64,000 bases of DNA, from positions 310,001 through 374,000 of the forward strand of contig NZ_JARULD010000001.1 of assembly GCF_029688735.1 (NCBI RefSeq), written 5' to 3'. Positions 1 to 8,667 of the stretch are shown piece after piece. The stretch comes from Qipengyuania flavescens. Lineage in GTDB: Bacteria; Pseudomonadota; Alphaproteobacteria; Sphingomonadales; Sphingomonadaceae. The number at the start of each line of letters is the position of its first letter. Positions within the stretch are counted from its first letter, which is position 1. A program made the position numbers and the translations under genes. Below the pieces are notes generated by a model. It ran no database searches. It was not told where the DNA came from and saw only the letters and a list, made by a program, of their open reading frames with translations.

Positions 1-375
1 GAGCATCATGAAAAGGCGGATTACTTCCGCATGCTGTTCTTCGCCGCCGGCCCCGTCGAACAGGCGGTGACGAGCAAGGCGATGGGCTGGGAAATTGCGG
101 ACGAACACACTGGCATGGCCGGCTTCGGCACTTTCGACCGGGCCATGGACGCACTCGAAACGCTACTTTCGGATCGCGACTATGTTTGCGGCGATCGGTT
201 CACCATGGCCGATATCTATGTCGGCAGCCAGTGCGCCTGGGGCCTTGAGTTCGGCACCATGCCGAAGCGCGATGTCTTCGCCCGCTATGCCGAGCGCGTG
301 ACCAGTCGCGACGCCTGCCGCGAAGCCCGTGCCATTGACATGGACCTGATCGCGCAATCGCAAGCTAACGATTGA
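1..375 (+). CDS. Glutathione S-transferase family protein, C-terminal part (cut by window edge)
   Basis: The reading frame is open from the first base, so the start lies outside the window; 124 residues are visible. They look like the all-helical C-terminal half of a bacterial glutathione S-transferase: a YFRMLFFAAGPVE stretch, then a helix, then a segment ending in VCGDRFTMADIYVGS, the usual N-capping motif (F-T-x-A-D-I) of the GST core. The glutathione-binding thioredoxin-like half is missing, so class and substrate cannot be judged. The expected role is glutathione conjugation or glutathione-dependent reduction in the cytoplasm. The downstream SRPBCC gene starts 17 bases after the stop on the same strand, so the two may be co-transcribed. 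A second GST gene lies at 1757. Confidence 0.85.
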   Translation, partial: EHHEKADYFRMLFFAAGPVEQAVTSKAMGWEIADEHTGMAGFGTFDRAMDALETLLSDRDYVCGDRFTMADIYVGSQCAWGLEFGTMPKRDVFARYAERVTSRDACREARAIDMDLIAQSQAND

Positions 376-392
376 TTTCAAGGATGCCTGCC

Positions 393-833
393 ATGCACGA
401 ACTCTCGATCACCCGCAGAATTAACGCAGCGCCCGAGAAGGTGTGGGACGTCCTCGCCAACCGGCAGGAGGAATGGTGGTGCCCCAAGCCCTGGACGATC
501 GAGATGGTCGCGCAGGAAAGGCGGCCTGGAGGGCGCAGCGCGATGATCATGCGCGGTCCCGACGGCGAGGAAATCCCGCAGGAGGGCATTTTCCTCGCAT
601 GGGACGAGGGCCGTCGCTTCGTGACGACCGACGCCGTAAAATCTGACTTCGAACCCTCCGATCCCTTCATGATCGGAATCTGGGTGATCGAGGCCGATGG
701 CGACGGCACCCGCTACACCGCCCGTGCGCGTCACTGGACCGAAGAAGCGATGAAGCAGCATGCGGACATGGGCTTCGAGGAAGGCTGGAGTGCCTGCGCG
801 GATCAGCTCAAGGCCTTGTGCGAGGCGGACTGA
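393..833 (+). CDS. SRPBCC (AHSA1-like) family protein
   Basis: About 146 residues with the pattern of the START/Bet v1-like superfamily, AHSA1 subgroup: an N-terminal strand ITRRINAAPEKVWDVL, a mid segment with paired tryptophans (EEWWCPKPW), a G-x-G-T-R-Y-T strand and a closing amphipathic helix (GFEEGWSACADQLKAL). These are small cytoplasmic helix-grip proteins that bind hydrophobic ligands or act as chaperone co-factors; the ligand is unknown. The frame can be opened at TTG 372, ATG 384 or ATG 393. I chose 393 because AAGGA lies about 8 bases upstream of it and the conserved strand follows directly. It converges with the J-domain gene, whose stop begins at the very next base. Confidence 0.8.
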   Translation: MHELSITRRINAAPEKVWDVLANRQEEWWCPKPWTIEMVAQERRPGGRSAMIMRGPDGEEIPQEGIFLAWDEGRRFVTTDAVKSDFEPSDPFMIGIWVIEADGDGTRYTARARHWTEEAMKQHADMGFEEGWSACADQLKALCEAD

Positions 834-1427
834 TTACGCGATCGCGCGCGATTTCCTGAGCAACTGGTAGGCTTCCACCACCCGGCCAAGCCGCGCTTCG
901 TGGCGCCGGTCCCCGCCGTTACGATCCGGGTGGTAACGGCGCACCAACTCGGAGTAGCGGCGGCGCAGCCGTTGGCGGTCGATGTTCGTGCCGAGACCCA
1001 TGGTCTCCAGCGCTTCGGCCTCTTCGCGGCTGAAGCGCCCATCCATCGCCATCTCCGCTTCGCGCCGCGCGCGGCTGCGGATACCTGCCGCCCGCGCGGA
1101 GATTGCGTCCAGCGGATCGTCGTAATCGGCCCAGCGCGGCATGCCGTCGACACCGGCGGTCGGGCGGTACGCCGGTTGTTCGGTCCGCCAGCCCGCACCC
1201 GGAGCCTGCGCGTGGTAGATTTCCTCCGCGCTCATGCCTTCGAACCAGTCGTATCCCGCGTTGAATTCGCGCACGTGATCGAGGCACAGCCATTGCCACT
1301 CGCCAGGTCCGTCGAAACCGTGCCCGCGGCCACCGGGGGCGCGAAATTCGCCGGGCTCCTCGCAAGTGGGGTGGGCGCAGACCCTGCCGGTATCTTCGTA
1401 TCGTCCGTGGAACCTCGTCTGGCGCAT
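834..1427 (-). CDS. J-domain (DnaJ-like) protein with C-terminal J domain
   Basis: A protein of 197 residues whose J domain sits at the C terminus rather than the N terminus: helix II and the HPD loop (RRYHPDRNGG) fall around residues 170-180, followed by a helix III (RVVEAYQLLRKS). J domains stimulate the ATPase of a DnaK/Hsp70 partner. The N-terminal part carries C-A-H-P-T-C and later C-L-D-H, a possible zinc site. The frame is open far upstream (to 1793), but that extension is antisense to bolA; ATG 1427 begins MRQTRFHGRYEDTGR, just before the conserved part, so I use it. It is divergent from bolA across 60 bases. J proteins of this shape occur in many Sphingomonadales; the client is unknown. 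Confidence 0.8.
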   Translation of the reverse strand: MRQTRFHGRYEDTGRVCAHPTCEEPGEFRAPGGRGHGFDGPGEWQWLCLDHVREFNAGYDWFEGMSAEEIYHAQAPGAGWRTEQPAYRPTAGVDGMPRWADYDDPLDAISARAAGIRSRARREAEMAMDGRFSREEAEALETMGLGTNIDRQRLRRRYSELVRRYHPDRNGGDRRHEARLGRVVEAYQLLRKSRAIA

Positions 1428-1487
1428 TCGTTGTAGAATGGGGAGCGATGCTCGCCATGCAAACCCCGCAAGAGGAGAAATTGCCCA

Positions 1488-1760
1488 ATGGCCGGAAAAG
1501 TACAGCAAGAAATGGAAGCGCTTCTGACGGAGGCTTTCGAGCCCACGCGGCTGGAAGTGATCAACGACAGCGCCAAGCACCACGGGCATTCGGGCGACGA
1601 CGGCAGCGGCGAGTCGCACTTTACCATCGTCATCGAGGCGGCGGCCTTCGCCGAGAAGTCCCGGCTCGAACGCCAGCGGATGGTCAACAAGGCGCTGGGC
1701 GACATTCCTGGCGAGCGGGTTCATGCGCTCGCCATTCAGGCCTCGGCGCCGACGCCATGA
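1488..1760 (+). CDS. bolA: BolA family protein
   Basis: A 90-residue protein of the usual BolA length. It shows the helix-turn-helix-like BolA fold signature: an N-terminal helix (VQQEMEALLTEAF), the LEVINDSAKHHGH segment with the conserved histidine, and the closing RHQLVN-like segment (ERQRMVNKALGDI) ending in VHALAIQA. BolA proteins pair with monothiol glutaredoxins in iron-sulfur handling and in some bacteria act as regulators. The glutaredoxin partner often found beside bolA in alphaproteobacteria is not here; instead the stop overlaps the start of a glutathione S-transferase (ATGA). It begins a five-gene rightward run to 5106 and is divergent from the J-domain gene. Confidence 0.92.
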   Translation: MAGKVQQEMEALLTEAFEPTRLEVINDSAKHHGHSGDDGSGESHFTIVIEAAAFAEKSRLERQRMVNKALGDIPGERVHALAIQASAPTP

Positions 1761-2488
1761 CGTCGCCCGCCTACGATCTCTGGTATTGGCCATCGATCCA
1801 GGGACGCGGCGAGTTCGTGCGTCTATTCATGGCAGCCGCCGGGATTCCATACCGCGACCGGGCGCGAACCGGTGATGCGCGGGCGCTGGTCGAAGATATG
1901 GAGGCGCGCGAAAAGAGCGGCCAGTTCGCGCCTTATGCGCCGCCGTATCTGGTCGAGCGGGAGAGCGGCTTCGCTATCGCTCAGGTCGCGCATATTCTCA
2001 CCTGGCTGACCGACAAGCACGATCTGGGTACCAGCGATCCGGCGACCGATCTCCACCTGATCCAGTTGCAGCTCACGATCACGGATATCGTCGCCGAGGT
2101 GCACGACACTCATCACCCTGTGGCGAGCGGCCTGTATTTCGACGACCAGAAGGATGCGGCAAAGCGTGCCGCCAAGGCATTTCGCGAAGAGCGCGTTCCG
2201 AAATACCTCGATCATTTCGAAGCGGCCCTGTCCGTCAAACCGGAACCTTTCATGGCGGGCGCAAAATGGAGCCACGTCGACACCTCACTGTTCCAGCTGG
2301 TCGAAGGTCTGCGCTATGCTTTCCCGCTCCGGATGGCCGCCGTCAACGACGACTACCCAAAGCTCATGGCCTGCCGCGACGCGGTGGCAGAAATCGAAGG
2401 CGTAGCAAGCTATCTGGACAGCGAGGCGCGTATCCCCTTCAATGAGGATGGCATCTTCCGCCATTACGAGGAGCTGGACGCCGCATGA
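1757..2488 (+). CDS. Glutathione S-transferase family protein
   Basis: A complete protein of 243 residues. Its N-terminal thioredoxin-like part begins YDLWYWPSIQGRGEFVRLFMAAAG, a layout like the sigma/pi/alpha-class enzymes in which an early tyrosine activates glutathione and G-R-G-E/A-x-x-R-L-x-L follows. The helical part contains WSHVDTSLFQLVEGL, the substitute for the F-T-x-A-D motif. It is a cytoplasmic detoxification or peroxidase-type enzyme; the electrophile is unknown. Its ATG 1757 overlaps the bolA stop and its own stop overlaps the pirin start by 4 bases, so translational coupling is likely. It is more distant from the partial GST at 1-375 than a tandem duplicate would be. Confidence 0.88.
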   Translation: MTSPAYDLWYWPSIQGRGEFVRLFMAAAGIPYRDRARTGDARALVEDMEAREKSGQFAPYAPPYLVERESGFAIAQVAHILTWLTDKHDLGTSDPATDLHLIQLQLTITDIVAEVHDTHHPVASGLYFDDQKDAAKRAAKAFREERVPKYLDHFEAALSVKPEPFMAGAKWSHVDTSLFQLVEGLRYAFPLRMAAVNDDYPKLMACRDAVAEIEGVASYLDSEARIPFNEDGIFRHYEELDAA

Positions 2489-3375
2489 GCCAGATCACCG
2501 AGACCCTGACCCCAACCACTCACGATCTCGGCCAGTTCAAGGTGCGCCGCGTGCTTCCGGCGAAGGCACGATCGATGGTCGGCCCCTTCATTTTCGTCGA
2601 CCAGTTCGGGCCGGCACAACTCGACCTTGGTAGCGGGATGGACGTGCGCCCACATCCGCATATCAACCTCGCAACCGTCACCTGGCTGTTCGAAGGCGCG
2701 ATCGACCACCGCGACAGCATCGGCAGTTTCTCGACCATCCGGCCGGGTCAGGTAAACCTGATGACGGCGGGCAAGGGTATTGTTCATTCGGAACGCTCGC
2801 CCGAAGAGGAACGCCGCGCAGGACCGAAGCTCTACGGCATGCAGACCTGGCTCGCCCTGCCTGACGGACGCGAAGAGATCGACCCGGCTTTCGAAGCCAT
2901 GAAGGATCTTCCCGTAATTGAAGATGGCCGCGCGAAGGCCGTGGTGATCATGGGCGAATTGTGGGGCGAACGAGCTGCCACGACGACCTATGCAGACACG
3001 ATCTACGCAGAAATCGTGCTCGAAGCAGGCGGCGCGATCCCCATCGAGGACGAGGCGGACGAACGCGCCGTCATGCTGGTGGGCGGCGAGGCGGAACTCG
3101 ATGGGCACAAGCTCGATAAGTTTGCGCTGAACGTTCTTCAGCCGGGGCGCGATATGACCCTCGAAAGCAAGTCCGGCGGGCGGGTCATGCTGCTCGGTGG
3201 CGAGGCGTTCGAAACGCAACGCCATGCGTGGTGGAACTTCGTCAGCTCCAGCCGCGACCGTATTCAGCAGGCCAAGGAAGACTGGCGCGAAGGACGCTTC
3301 GCCGACGTGCCGGGCGATAGCGAAGAGCGAATTCCGCTGCCCGATGGCGCACCGAAAACCGTAACCTATCCTTGA
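2485..3375 (+). CDS. Pirin family protein
   Basis: A 296-residue bicupin of typical pirin length. The N-terminal cupin holds the metal site: MVGPFIFVDQFGP, then VRPHPHINLATVTWLFEG with the two paired histidines, then IVHSERSPEEE with a third His and Glu. The C-terminal cupin (LVGGEAELDGHKLDKFALNVLQPG, GGEAFETQRHAWWNFVSSS) is also intact. Pirins bind iron; some have quercetinase activity and others are redox-dependent regulators, so the exact role is open. The gene sits between a GST (4-base overlap) and a short-chain dehydrogenase (10-base gap), which fits an oxidative-stress or aromatic-compound response unit. Confidence 0.9.
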   Translation: MSQITETLTPTTHDLGQFKVRRVLPAKARSMVGPFIFVDQFGPAQLDLGSGMDVRPHPHINLATVTWLFEGAIDHRDSIGSFSTIRPGQVNLMTAGKGIVHSERSPEEERRAGPKLYGMQTWLALPDGREEIDPAFEAMKDLPVIEDGRAKAVVIMGELWGERAATTTYADTIYAEIVLEAGGAIPIEDEADERAVMLVGGEAELDGHKLDKFALNVLQPGRDMTLESKSGGRVMLLGGEAFETQRHAWWNFVSSSRDRIQQAKEDWREGRFADVPGDSEERIPLPDGAPKTVTYP

Positions 3376-3385
3376 GGGGGATTAT

Positions 3386-4198
3386 ATGAACTTCGAAGGC
3401 AAGACCGCCTGGATCACGGGCGCGAGCAGCGGCATCGGCGCAGCACTGGCGCGCGAATGGGGACACCGGGGCGCGCGGGTTATTCTCTCGGGTCGCGACG
3501 AGGCGCGGCTGGCCGAGGTCGCGGACAGCATCTCTACCGAGACGCTCATTCTGCCCTTCGACGTGCGCGACGATGACGCCATGAAGGACGCGACCGACAA
3601 AGCTGCAGCCTGGAACGGCGTCGATATCTTCGTGGCAAATGCCGGCGTGTCCCAGCGCAGCGCGGCAGTCGACACCGACATGCAGGTCTATCGCGAGATC
3701 ATCGACATCGACCTCACGGCGCAGATTGCCGCGACACAGGCACTGCTGCCGCATGTGACCGAGCGCGGCAGCGGGCACCTGCTGTTCATCAGTTCGATCG
3801 CCGGCAAGGTCGGCGTGCCGATGCGAACGGCCTATTGCGCGGCGAAATTCGGGCTTGCGGGATATGCGGACGCGCTGCGCGCCGAACTCTCGCAGAGCGA
3901 TGTGCAGGTCCATGTCATCTACCCCGGATCGGTTGCCACCGATGTCAGCCGCAATGCCCTCACCTCAGACGGCAGCAAGCGCGGGCGCTCGGATTCGGTG
4001 ATCGACAACGGCATTCCGCCGGGCGAGGCCGCAAAGTGGATCGTCGATGCCGTAGCCAAGGGCGAGCGCGAAGTGATCGTGGCACAGGGCATGGAACAGG
4101 CGATGGGCGAGGCGCGCCGTACCCCGGAGCAGTTGCTCGACCAGGTCGCGGCAATGGTTGCGAGCGGCTACATGGAAAAGATGAAGGCCGAGGGCTGA
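3386..4198 (+). CDS. Short-chain dehydrogenase/reductase (SDR) family oxidoreductase
   Basis: A 270-residue classical SDR. The Rossmann dinucleotide motif TGASSGIG is at residues 10-17, the NAG-type motif (VANAG) near 85-90, the catalytic serine in LFISSIAG near 135, and the Y-x-x-x-K pair in AYCAAKFG near 150. The P-G motif (IYPGSVATD) follows. It should oxidise or reduce a hydroxyl or carbonyl group with NAD(P)(H); the substrate cannot be read from the sequence. A ribosome-binding site GAGGGGG precedes ATG 3386. The stop and the next start share one base (TGATG at 4196-4200), so it is coupled to the hydrolase. Confidence 0.92.
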   Translation: MNFEGKTAWITGASSGIGAALAREWGHRGARVILSGRDEARLAEVADSISTETLILPFDVRDDDAMKDATDKAAAWNGVDIFVANAGVSQRSAAVDTDMQVYREIIDIDLTAQIAATQALLPHVTERGSGHLLFISSIAGKVGVPMRTAYCAAKFGLAGYADALRAELSQSDVQVHVIYPGSVATDVSRNALTSDGSKRGRSDSVIDNGIPPGEAAKWIVDAVAKGEREVIVAQGMEQAMGEARRTPEQLLDQVAAMVASGYMEKMKAEG

Positions 4199-5106
4199 TG
4201 ACCGGGCTGGAGCAGAAGCGCGTCACACTTGCCAACGGAATCGAGCTGGACGTCGTCGATAAGGGGCCACGCGACGCCCCGGCGCTGATCTTCCTCCACG
4301 GCTTTCCCGAAAGCCATCGAACCTGGCGCAACCAGATCCCGGCATTCTCCGACCGCTATCGCTGCATCGCGCCCGATCAGCGTGGCTATCGTGGTTCGTC
4401 CAAACCGCAGGAAGTCGAGGCCTACACACCGGACAAGCTGATCGGTGACGTCTTCGCGCTCGCCGATGTGATGGAGATCGACCGCTTCACCATCGTCGGC
4501 CACGATTGGGGCGGCGCGATCGCCTGGGGCGTCGCCTATGCCGGGATGATGAACGGCCGCGTGACGCGCGCGGCAATCGCCAATGCACCGCATCCCGTGC
4601 TGTTTCCGAAACTGCTCTACACTAACCGGGCACAGCGGGAGGCCAGCCAGTATTTCTCGACGTTCCGCGACACAGCCAACGATCCGCTGATCCGCGAGCA
4701 TGGCCTCCTCCCCGTCCTGATGAAGGCTTTCGAAGGCCGCGAGGTCGCCTCCACCATGGAGCCCGAAGAGCAGGCCCGGCTGCTACAGGACTGGTCCGAT
4801 CCCGATGCGGCGATGGGGATGCTGAATTATTATCGCGCTAGTCCGATGGAGGTCCTCCCGCTCGATGCCCCATACGAGCTACCAGCAGACTACCAGCCCT
4901 TCCCCCTGGCCAAGCTGACGATTCCCACGCTGGTCATCTGGGCGATGGACGATCAGGCACTGCCGCCCGCTAATCTCGACGATCTCGATACCGTCATCGA
5001 CAATCCCGAGATCGTCCGCATTCCGGACTGCGGCCATTTCGTACAGTGGGAAGCGCCCGAGGCCTATAATCGGGCGCTGGCCGAGTTTCTCGAACGGACC
5101 GACTAG
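4198..5106 (+). CDS. Alpha/beta hydrolase, epoxide-hydrolase-like
   Basis: A 302-residue alpha/beta-hydrolase. The oxyanion HGFPESHRTWRNQIP near residue 32 and the nucleophile elbow VGHDWGGAIAW with Asp as the nucleophile (G-H-D-W-G-G, near residue 103) are those of epoxide hydrolases and haloalkane dehalogenases rather than Ser lipases. The late acid is in VIWAMDDQAL and the catalytic His in IPDCGHFVQWEAPE. This suggests hydrolysis of an epoxide or a related ester or halide in the cytoplasm. It ends the bolA-GST-pirin-SDR run, and its stop overlaps the stop of the convergent DUF2332 gene by 4 bases. Confidence 0.88.
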   Translation: MTGLEQKRVTLANGIELDVVDKGPRDAPALIFLHGFPESHRTWRNQIPAFSDRYRCIAPDQRGYRGSSKPQEVEAYTPDKLIGDVFALADVMEIDRFTIVGHDWGGAIAWGVAYAGMMNGRVTRAAIANAPHPVLFPKLLYTNRAQREASQYFSTFRDTANDPLIREHGLLPVLMKAFEGREVASTMEPEEQARLLQDWSDPDAAMGMLNYYRASPMEVLPLDAPYELPADYQPFPLAKLTIPTLVIWAMDDQALPPANLDDLDTVIDNPEIVRIPDCGHFVQWEAPEAYNRALAEFLERTD

Positions 5107-6167
5107 CCGAGCCACTCCACCCATTCGCCATGCGCATGGGCATTGGCGAGATGAATTGCCTCCTCGCCACCGGGCCAGTAACGCACATGCAACTCATGCG
5201 CGAAAGTCTCGCGATTTGTTTCGAGCGACAGCCAGGCGAGCGGGCGGTCGGCGTCGGCAGCAGCTCCTGCTTGTTCCATCGCAGCAGTGATCCGCTCTTG
5301 CGTGAAATCGGGCAGATATTGCCACATGATCGAATGCGTCAGCACGCGAGTGACGCCCTCGTCCTGCGGCTTGGTCAGCTCCTGCTCGACCCAGTCGCCC
5401 GCGTCCATCCGCTCGATCTCCGGCGACATTCGCTCGGCCAGGGCAATGGCGGTATCGATCCGCGCCATGCGCTGGAACGCCTCGGGCCAGACGTAGCTCT
5501 TGAGGCGCAGCGCCTGCGCTTCGTCAGAGAGATCGACTGGAGCGATATCGCTGCCGCGCGCATCGACGAATGCAGGCTCGCTCTCCGGCGGCGGCGATCC
5601 GCGCCAGTCCGGCTCGATGACCATCCTGCTCGCCGAAGGCCCCACCCGAACACCGCCGAGATCGTAGCGATAGCGCCCCATCATTGTGTTGATGCCCGCG
5701 CTCGCGCCGATCTCCAGCAGCTCGAATTGCGGCGCGACCCGGCCATCGGTCAGCCACAGCAGCCCCGCCATCAGGCTCGCAGAACGGCCCGCCTCGTTCG
5801 TCTGCGGCGGCCCGTCCAGCCACGGCATCAGCCGCGCATCGTAAGTCTCGACCAGTTCGCGCACCAGCGTATCGACCTGCCCCTGGTCGCTCATCCGACC
5901 AGCATAGACATCCTCGAGCCGCGGCTCCTCGCCCGTCAGCAGGAGGTTGTGAATGCCGCCCGCGATCCGCAGCGGCATGGCGTCGCGCAGGCTCAGCCCT
6001 TGCCAGCCGTTAATACGGCGCGCGGTCGCAGCCTGGCTGTCCTCCAGCGCGAGCAGGGCGCGGACGATCCGCGCCGTTCCGGGGGCACCGTTCTTTTCCG
6101 CATGTTCGGCCTGCCACGCAATCGCTTGCGGAACCGAAACGATATCCATGACCGCCTGGTCTGCCAT
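5103..6167 (-). CDS. DUF2332 family protein
   Basis: A 354-residue protein matching my memory of the DUF2332 family, found in actinobacteria and alphaproteobacteria. Recognisable parts are the N-terminal helical segment, the central [20 protein letters not shown] (a Rossmann-like glycine motif similar to SAM-dependent methyltransferases), ATRSPVDLSD-like text written here as [26 protein letters not shown], and [19 protein letters not shown] near the C terminus. No function is established for the family; the glycine motif makes a methyltransferase-like fold plausible. It starts at ATG 6167, divergent from hisG by 41 bases, so both promoters must lie in or near that gap. Confidence 0.8.
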   Translation of the reverse strand: MADQAVMDIVSVPQAIAWQAEHAEKNGAPGTARIVRALLALEDSQAATARRINGWQGLSLRDAMPLRIAGGIHNLLLTGEEPRLEDVYAGRMSDQGQVDTLVRELVETYDARLMPWLDGPPQTNEAGRSASLMAGLLWLTDGRVAPQFELLEIGASAGINTMMGRYRYDLGGVRVGPSASRMVIEPDWRGSPPPESEPAFVDARGSDIAPVDLSDEAQALRLKSYVWPEAFQRMARIDTAIALAERMSPEIERMDAGDWVEQELTKPQDEGVTRVLTHSIMWQYLPDFTQERITAAMEQAGAAADADRPLAWLSLETNRETFAHELHVRYWPGGEEAIHLANAHAHGEWVEWLG

Positions 6168-6208
6168 TCGTGTTGCCCTTTGTCCCTTCGCTGCCTATCT
6201 GCGCGGCC

Positions 6209-6865
6209 ATGAGCGACAGCCTGACCTTTGCCGTGCCCAAGGGGCGGATACTCGACGAGGCCCTGCCCGTCATGGCGCGCGCCGGCGTGGTGCCCGAAGA
6301 GGCGTTCCACGACAAGGCCAACCGCTCGCTCACCTTCGGCACGACCCGCGACGACATGCGCCTGATCCGCGTGCGCGCCTTCGATGTGGCGACGTTCGTG
6401 GCGCATGGCGCGGCGCAGATGGGCATCGTCGGCTCCGACGTGATCGAGGAATTCGACTACGCCGATCTCTATGCGCCGGTCGATCTCGACATCGGTCACT
6501 GCCATTTGGCGGTTGCCGAGCCGAAGGAAGGTGCGGCAAGTGTCGACGGGGCCAGCCACGTTAGGGTCGCGACGAAATATCCCAACCTTACCCGTCGCTT
6601 TTTCGAGCGACAGGGAGTGCAGGCCGAATGCGTCAAGCTCAACGGCGCGATGGAAATCGCCCCGTGGCTCGGCCTCTGCGGCCGGATCGTCGACCTCGTC
6701 TCGTCGGGCCAGACGCTCAAGGAGAACGGGCTGGTCGAGACCGGGCACATCATCGACATCACCGCCCGCCTTATCGTCAATCGCGCCGCGCTCAAGACCG
6801 ACCCGCGGGTCGCCGCACTTGTCGAGGCATTTCGCCGCGACGCCAGCGAGCGCAAGGCCGCCTGA
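6209..6865 (+). CDS. hisG: ATP phosphoribosyltransferase, short form (HisG_S)
   Basis: First enzyme of histidine biosynthesis, joining ATP and PRPP. At 218 residues it is the short form, which lacks the C-terminal ACT-like regulatory domain and in known cases needs the HisRS-like subunit HisZ for activity and feedback control. Visible signatures are the N-terminal [13 protein letters not shown], the [11 protein letters not shown] substrate loop, the [13 protein letters not shown] strand and the [13 protein letters not shown] and [16 protein letters not shown] segments of the PRPP site. ATG 6209 is chosen because [13 protein letters not shown] is the family N terminus; 13 more upstream codons are open but unlike the family. 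The stop overlaps the hisD start by one base. No hisZ is visible in the window. Confidence 0.95.
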   Translation: MSDSLTFAVPKGRILDEALPVMARAGVVPEEAFHDKANRSLTFGTTRDDMRLIRVRAFDVATFVAHGAAQMGIVGSDVIEEFDYADLYAPVDLDIGHCHLAVAEPKEGAASVDGASHVRVATKYPNLTRRFFERQGVQAECVKLNGAMEIAPWLGLCGRIVDLVSSGQTLKENGLVETGHIIDITARLIVNRAALKTDPRVAALVEAFRRDASERKAA

Positions 6866-8157
6866 TGCAGTTGCTCCGCACCTCCGACGCCGATTTCGAG
6901 GCGAAGTTCGACAAGGTCGTGCGCGACCGGCGCGAGAGCGACAGCAACGTCGCCCGCGATGTCGCGAATATCCTCAACGAAGTGAAAGAACGCGGCGATG
7001 CGGCGCTGGTGGATTATACCGCCCGCTTCGACCAGCACCGGTTGACCAGCGATAGCGACTGGCGCATTTCCACCGAGGATTGCAAGGCGGCCTACGACGC
7101 GCTCGATGGCGAGCTGCGCGACGCGCTCGAACTCGCAGCCGATCGCATCCGTGCCTATCACGAAAGCCAGCTGCCCGAAGACCGCGACTATACCGACGAC
7201 ATCGGCATGCGCCTCGGCGCGCGCTGGTTGCCGGTCGATGCCGCGGGGCTTTACGTGCCGGGCGGCCGCGCGGCTTATCCATCCTCGCTGCTGATGAATG
7301 CCGTTCCTGCGAAGGTCGCGGGAGTGGAGCGGCTCGTGGTCGTCACGCCGACACCCAAGGGCGAGAGCAATACGCTTGTTCTTGCCGCAGCCCATATCGC
7401 GGGCGTGGACGAGGTCTGGCGCGTCGGCGGCGCGCAGGCCGTGGGCGCCCTCGCCTACGGCACGCAACGCATCGGCAAGGTCGATGTCATCACCGGTCCC
7501 GGCAATGCCTGGGTCGCGGAAGCCAAGCGCCAGCTCTTCGGCGTTGTCGGCATCGACATGGTCGCAGGTCCAAGCGAGATCCTCGTCATCGCCGACAAGG
7601 ACAACGACCCGGACTGGATCGCCGCCGACCTGCTGAGCCAGGCGGAGCACGATCCGACCAGCCAGTCGATCCTCATCACCGACGACGCGCCGCTCGCAGG
7701 CATGGTCCGCGACAGTATCGACCGCGCGCTCCTCTCGCTACCCACCGGCAAGACCGCGCGCGCCAGCTGGGATGCGCATGGTCTGATCGTCATCGTCGAC
7801 AGTCTCGATCAGGCCCCTGCCCTCGCCGATCGCCTCGCCGCCGAGCATGCGGAACTGATGGTCGCCGATCCGCAGGCGATGTTCGACAAGCTGCGGCATG
7901 CCGGCAGCGTCTTCCTCGGCAAGCATACACCCGAAGCGGTCGGCGATTATGTCGCCGGCCCCAACCACGTCCTTCCCACCGGGCGCCGCGCGCGATTTGC
8001 CAGCGGGCTGTCGGTGCTCGACTTCATGAAGCGCACCAGCTTCATCGACGCCTCCGACGCGGCGCTGGCCGCCATCGGCCCCGCCGCCGTCAAGCTGGCC
8101 GAGGCCGAAGGCCTGCCAGCGCACGGCCTTTCGATTTCCGTGAGACTGAACAAGTGA
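6865..8157 (+). CDS. hisD: Histidinol dehydrogenase
   Basis: A 430-residue enzyme carrying out the last two oxidations of histidine synthesis, L-histidinol to L-histidine, with zinc and NAD+. Family signatures are present in order: YVPGGRAAYPSSLLM, VTGPGNAWVAEAKR-type segment written here as DVITGPGNAWVAEAK, VGIDMVAGPSEILVIAD, LLSQAEHDPTSQSIL with zinc-binding Gln and His, and GPNHVLPTGRRARF with the catalytic His. The length is normal. ATG 6865 overlaps the hisG stop, and its own stop overlaps the nusB GTG start by 4 bases, so hisG-hisD-nusB form one translationally coupled unit, as in other Sphingomonadales. Confidence 0.96.
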   Translation: MQLLRTSDADFEAKFDKVVRDRRESDSNVARDVANILNEVKERGDAALVDYTARFDQHRLTSDSDWRISTEDCKAAYDALDGELRDALELAADRIRAYHESQLPEDRDYTDDIGMRLGARWLPVDAAGLYVPGGRAAYPSSLLMNAVPAKVAGVERLVVVTPTPKGESNTLVLAAAHIAGVDEVWRVGGAQAVGALAYGTQRIGKVDVITGPGNAWVAEAKRQLFGVVGIDMVAGPSEILVIADKDNDPDWIAADLLSQAEHDPTSQSILITDDAPLAGMVRDSIDRALLSLPTGKTARASWDAHGLIVIVDSLDQAPALADRLAAEHAELMVADPQAMFDKLRHAGSVFLGKHTPEAVGDYVAGPNHVLPTGRRARFASGLSVLDFMKRTSFIDASDAALAAIGPAAVKLAEAEGLPAHGLSISVRLNK

Positions 8158-8606
8158 CCCAGACCAAACGCAGCCAGGCCCGCAGCGCCGCCCGCCTCGG
8201 CGCCGTGCAGGCGCTCTACCAGCAGCAGATGGAGGGCACGAAGCTCGCCAAGCTGCTCGACGAGTTTCACCAGCACCGCCTCGGCCGCGTGATCGAAGAC
8301 GACGAGTACGCCGAGGCGGACGTCGACTTCTTCGACGATGTCGTGGCCGGTGTGGATGCGCGGCGCGAGGAGGTCGACGGTTTGCTGACCGCCCGCCTCG
8401 CGCAAGGCTGGACGCTGGCGCGGCTCGACAAGACCATGCTCCAGATCCTGCGGGCCGGAACCTACGAACTGCTCGCCCGGCAGGATGTCGGCAAGGCTGT
8501 GTCGATCAGCGAATATGTCGACGTCGCCAAAGCCTTCTTCGACGACCGCGAGGCGAAGTTCGTGAACGGCATCCTCGATGCGGTTGCAAAAGAGGTCGGG
8601 CGCTAA
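8154..8606 (+). CDS. nusB: Transcription antitermination factor NusB
   Basis: A 150-residue NusB. The N-terminal SQARSAARLGAVQALYQQQME and the C-terminal VSISEYVDVAKAFFDDREAKFVNGILDAVAKE segments are the family hallmarks, covering the boxA RNA-binding surface and the packing of the helical bundle. NusB with NusE/S10 binds boxA RNA in rRNA leaders and prevents premature termination. It starts with GTG 8154, overlapping the hisD stop by 4 bases. In related genomes thiL usually follows closely; here a Sel1-repeat gene lies between. Confidence 0.95.
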   Translation: MTQTKRSQARSAARLGAVQALYQQQMEGTKLAKLLDEFHQHRLGRVIEDDEYAEADVDFFDDVVAGVDARREEVDGLLTARLAQGWTLARLDKTMLQILRAGTYELLARQDVGKAVSISEYVDVAKAFFDDREAKFVNGILDAVAKEVGR

Positions 8607-8667
8607 ATCTTGCTTTCAGTTCCGTTCCGTGGTCCCATTGCTTGGATCGCATTAACGAGGTGACCCG

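Noticed and set aside
1428..1793. N-terminal extension of the J-domain protein
   Set aside because: The extension is antisense to bolA and has no similarity to J proteins; ATG 1427 precedes the conserved part.
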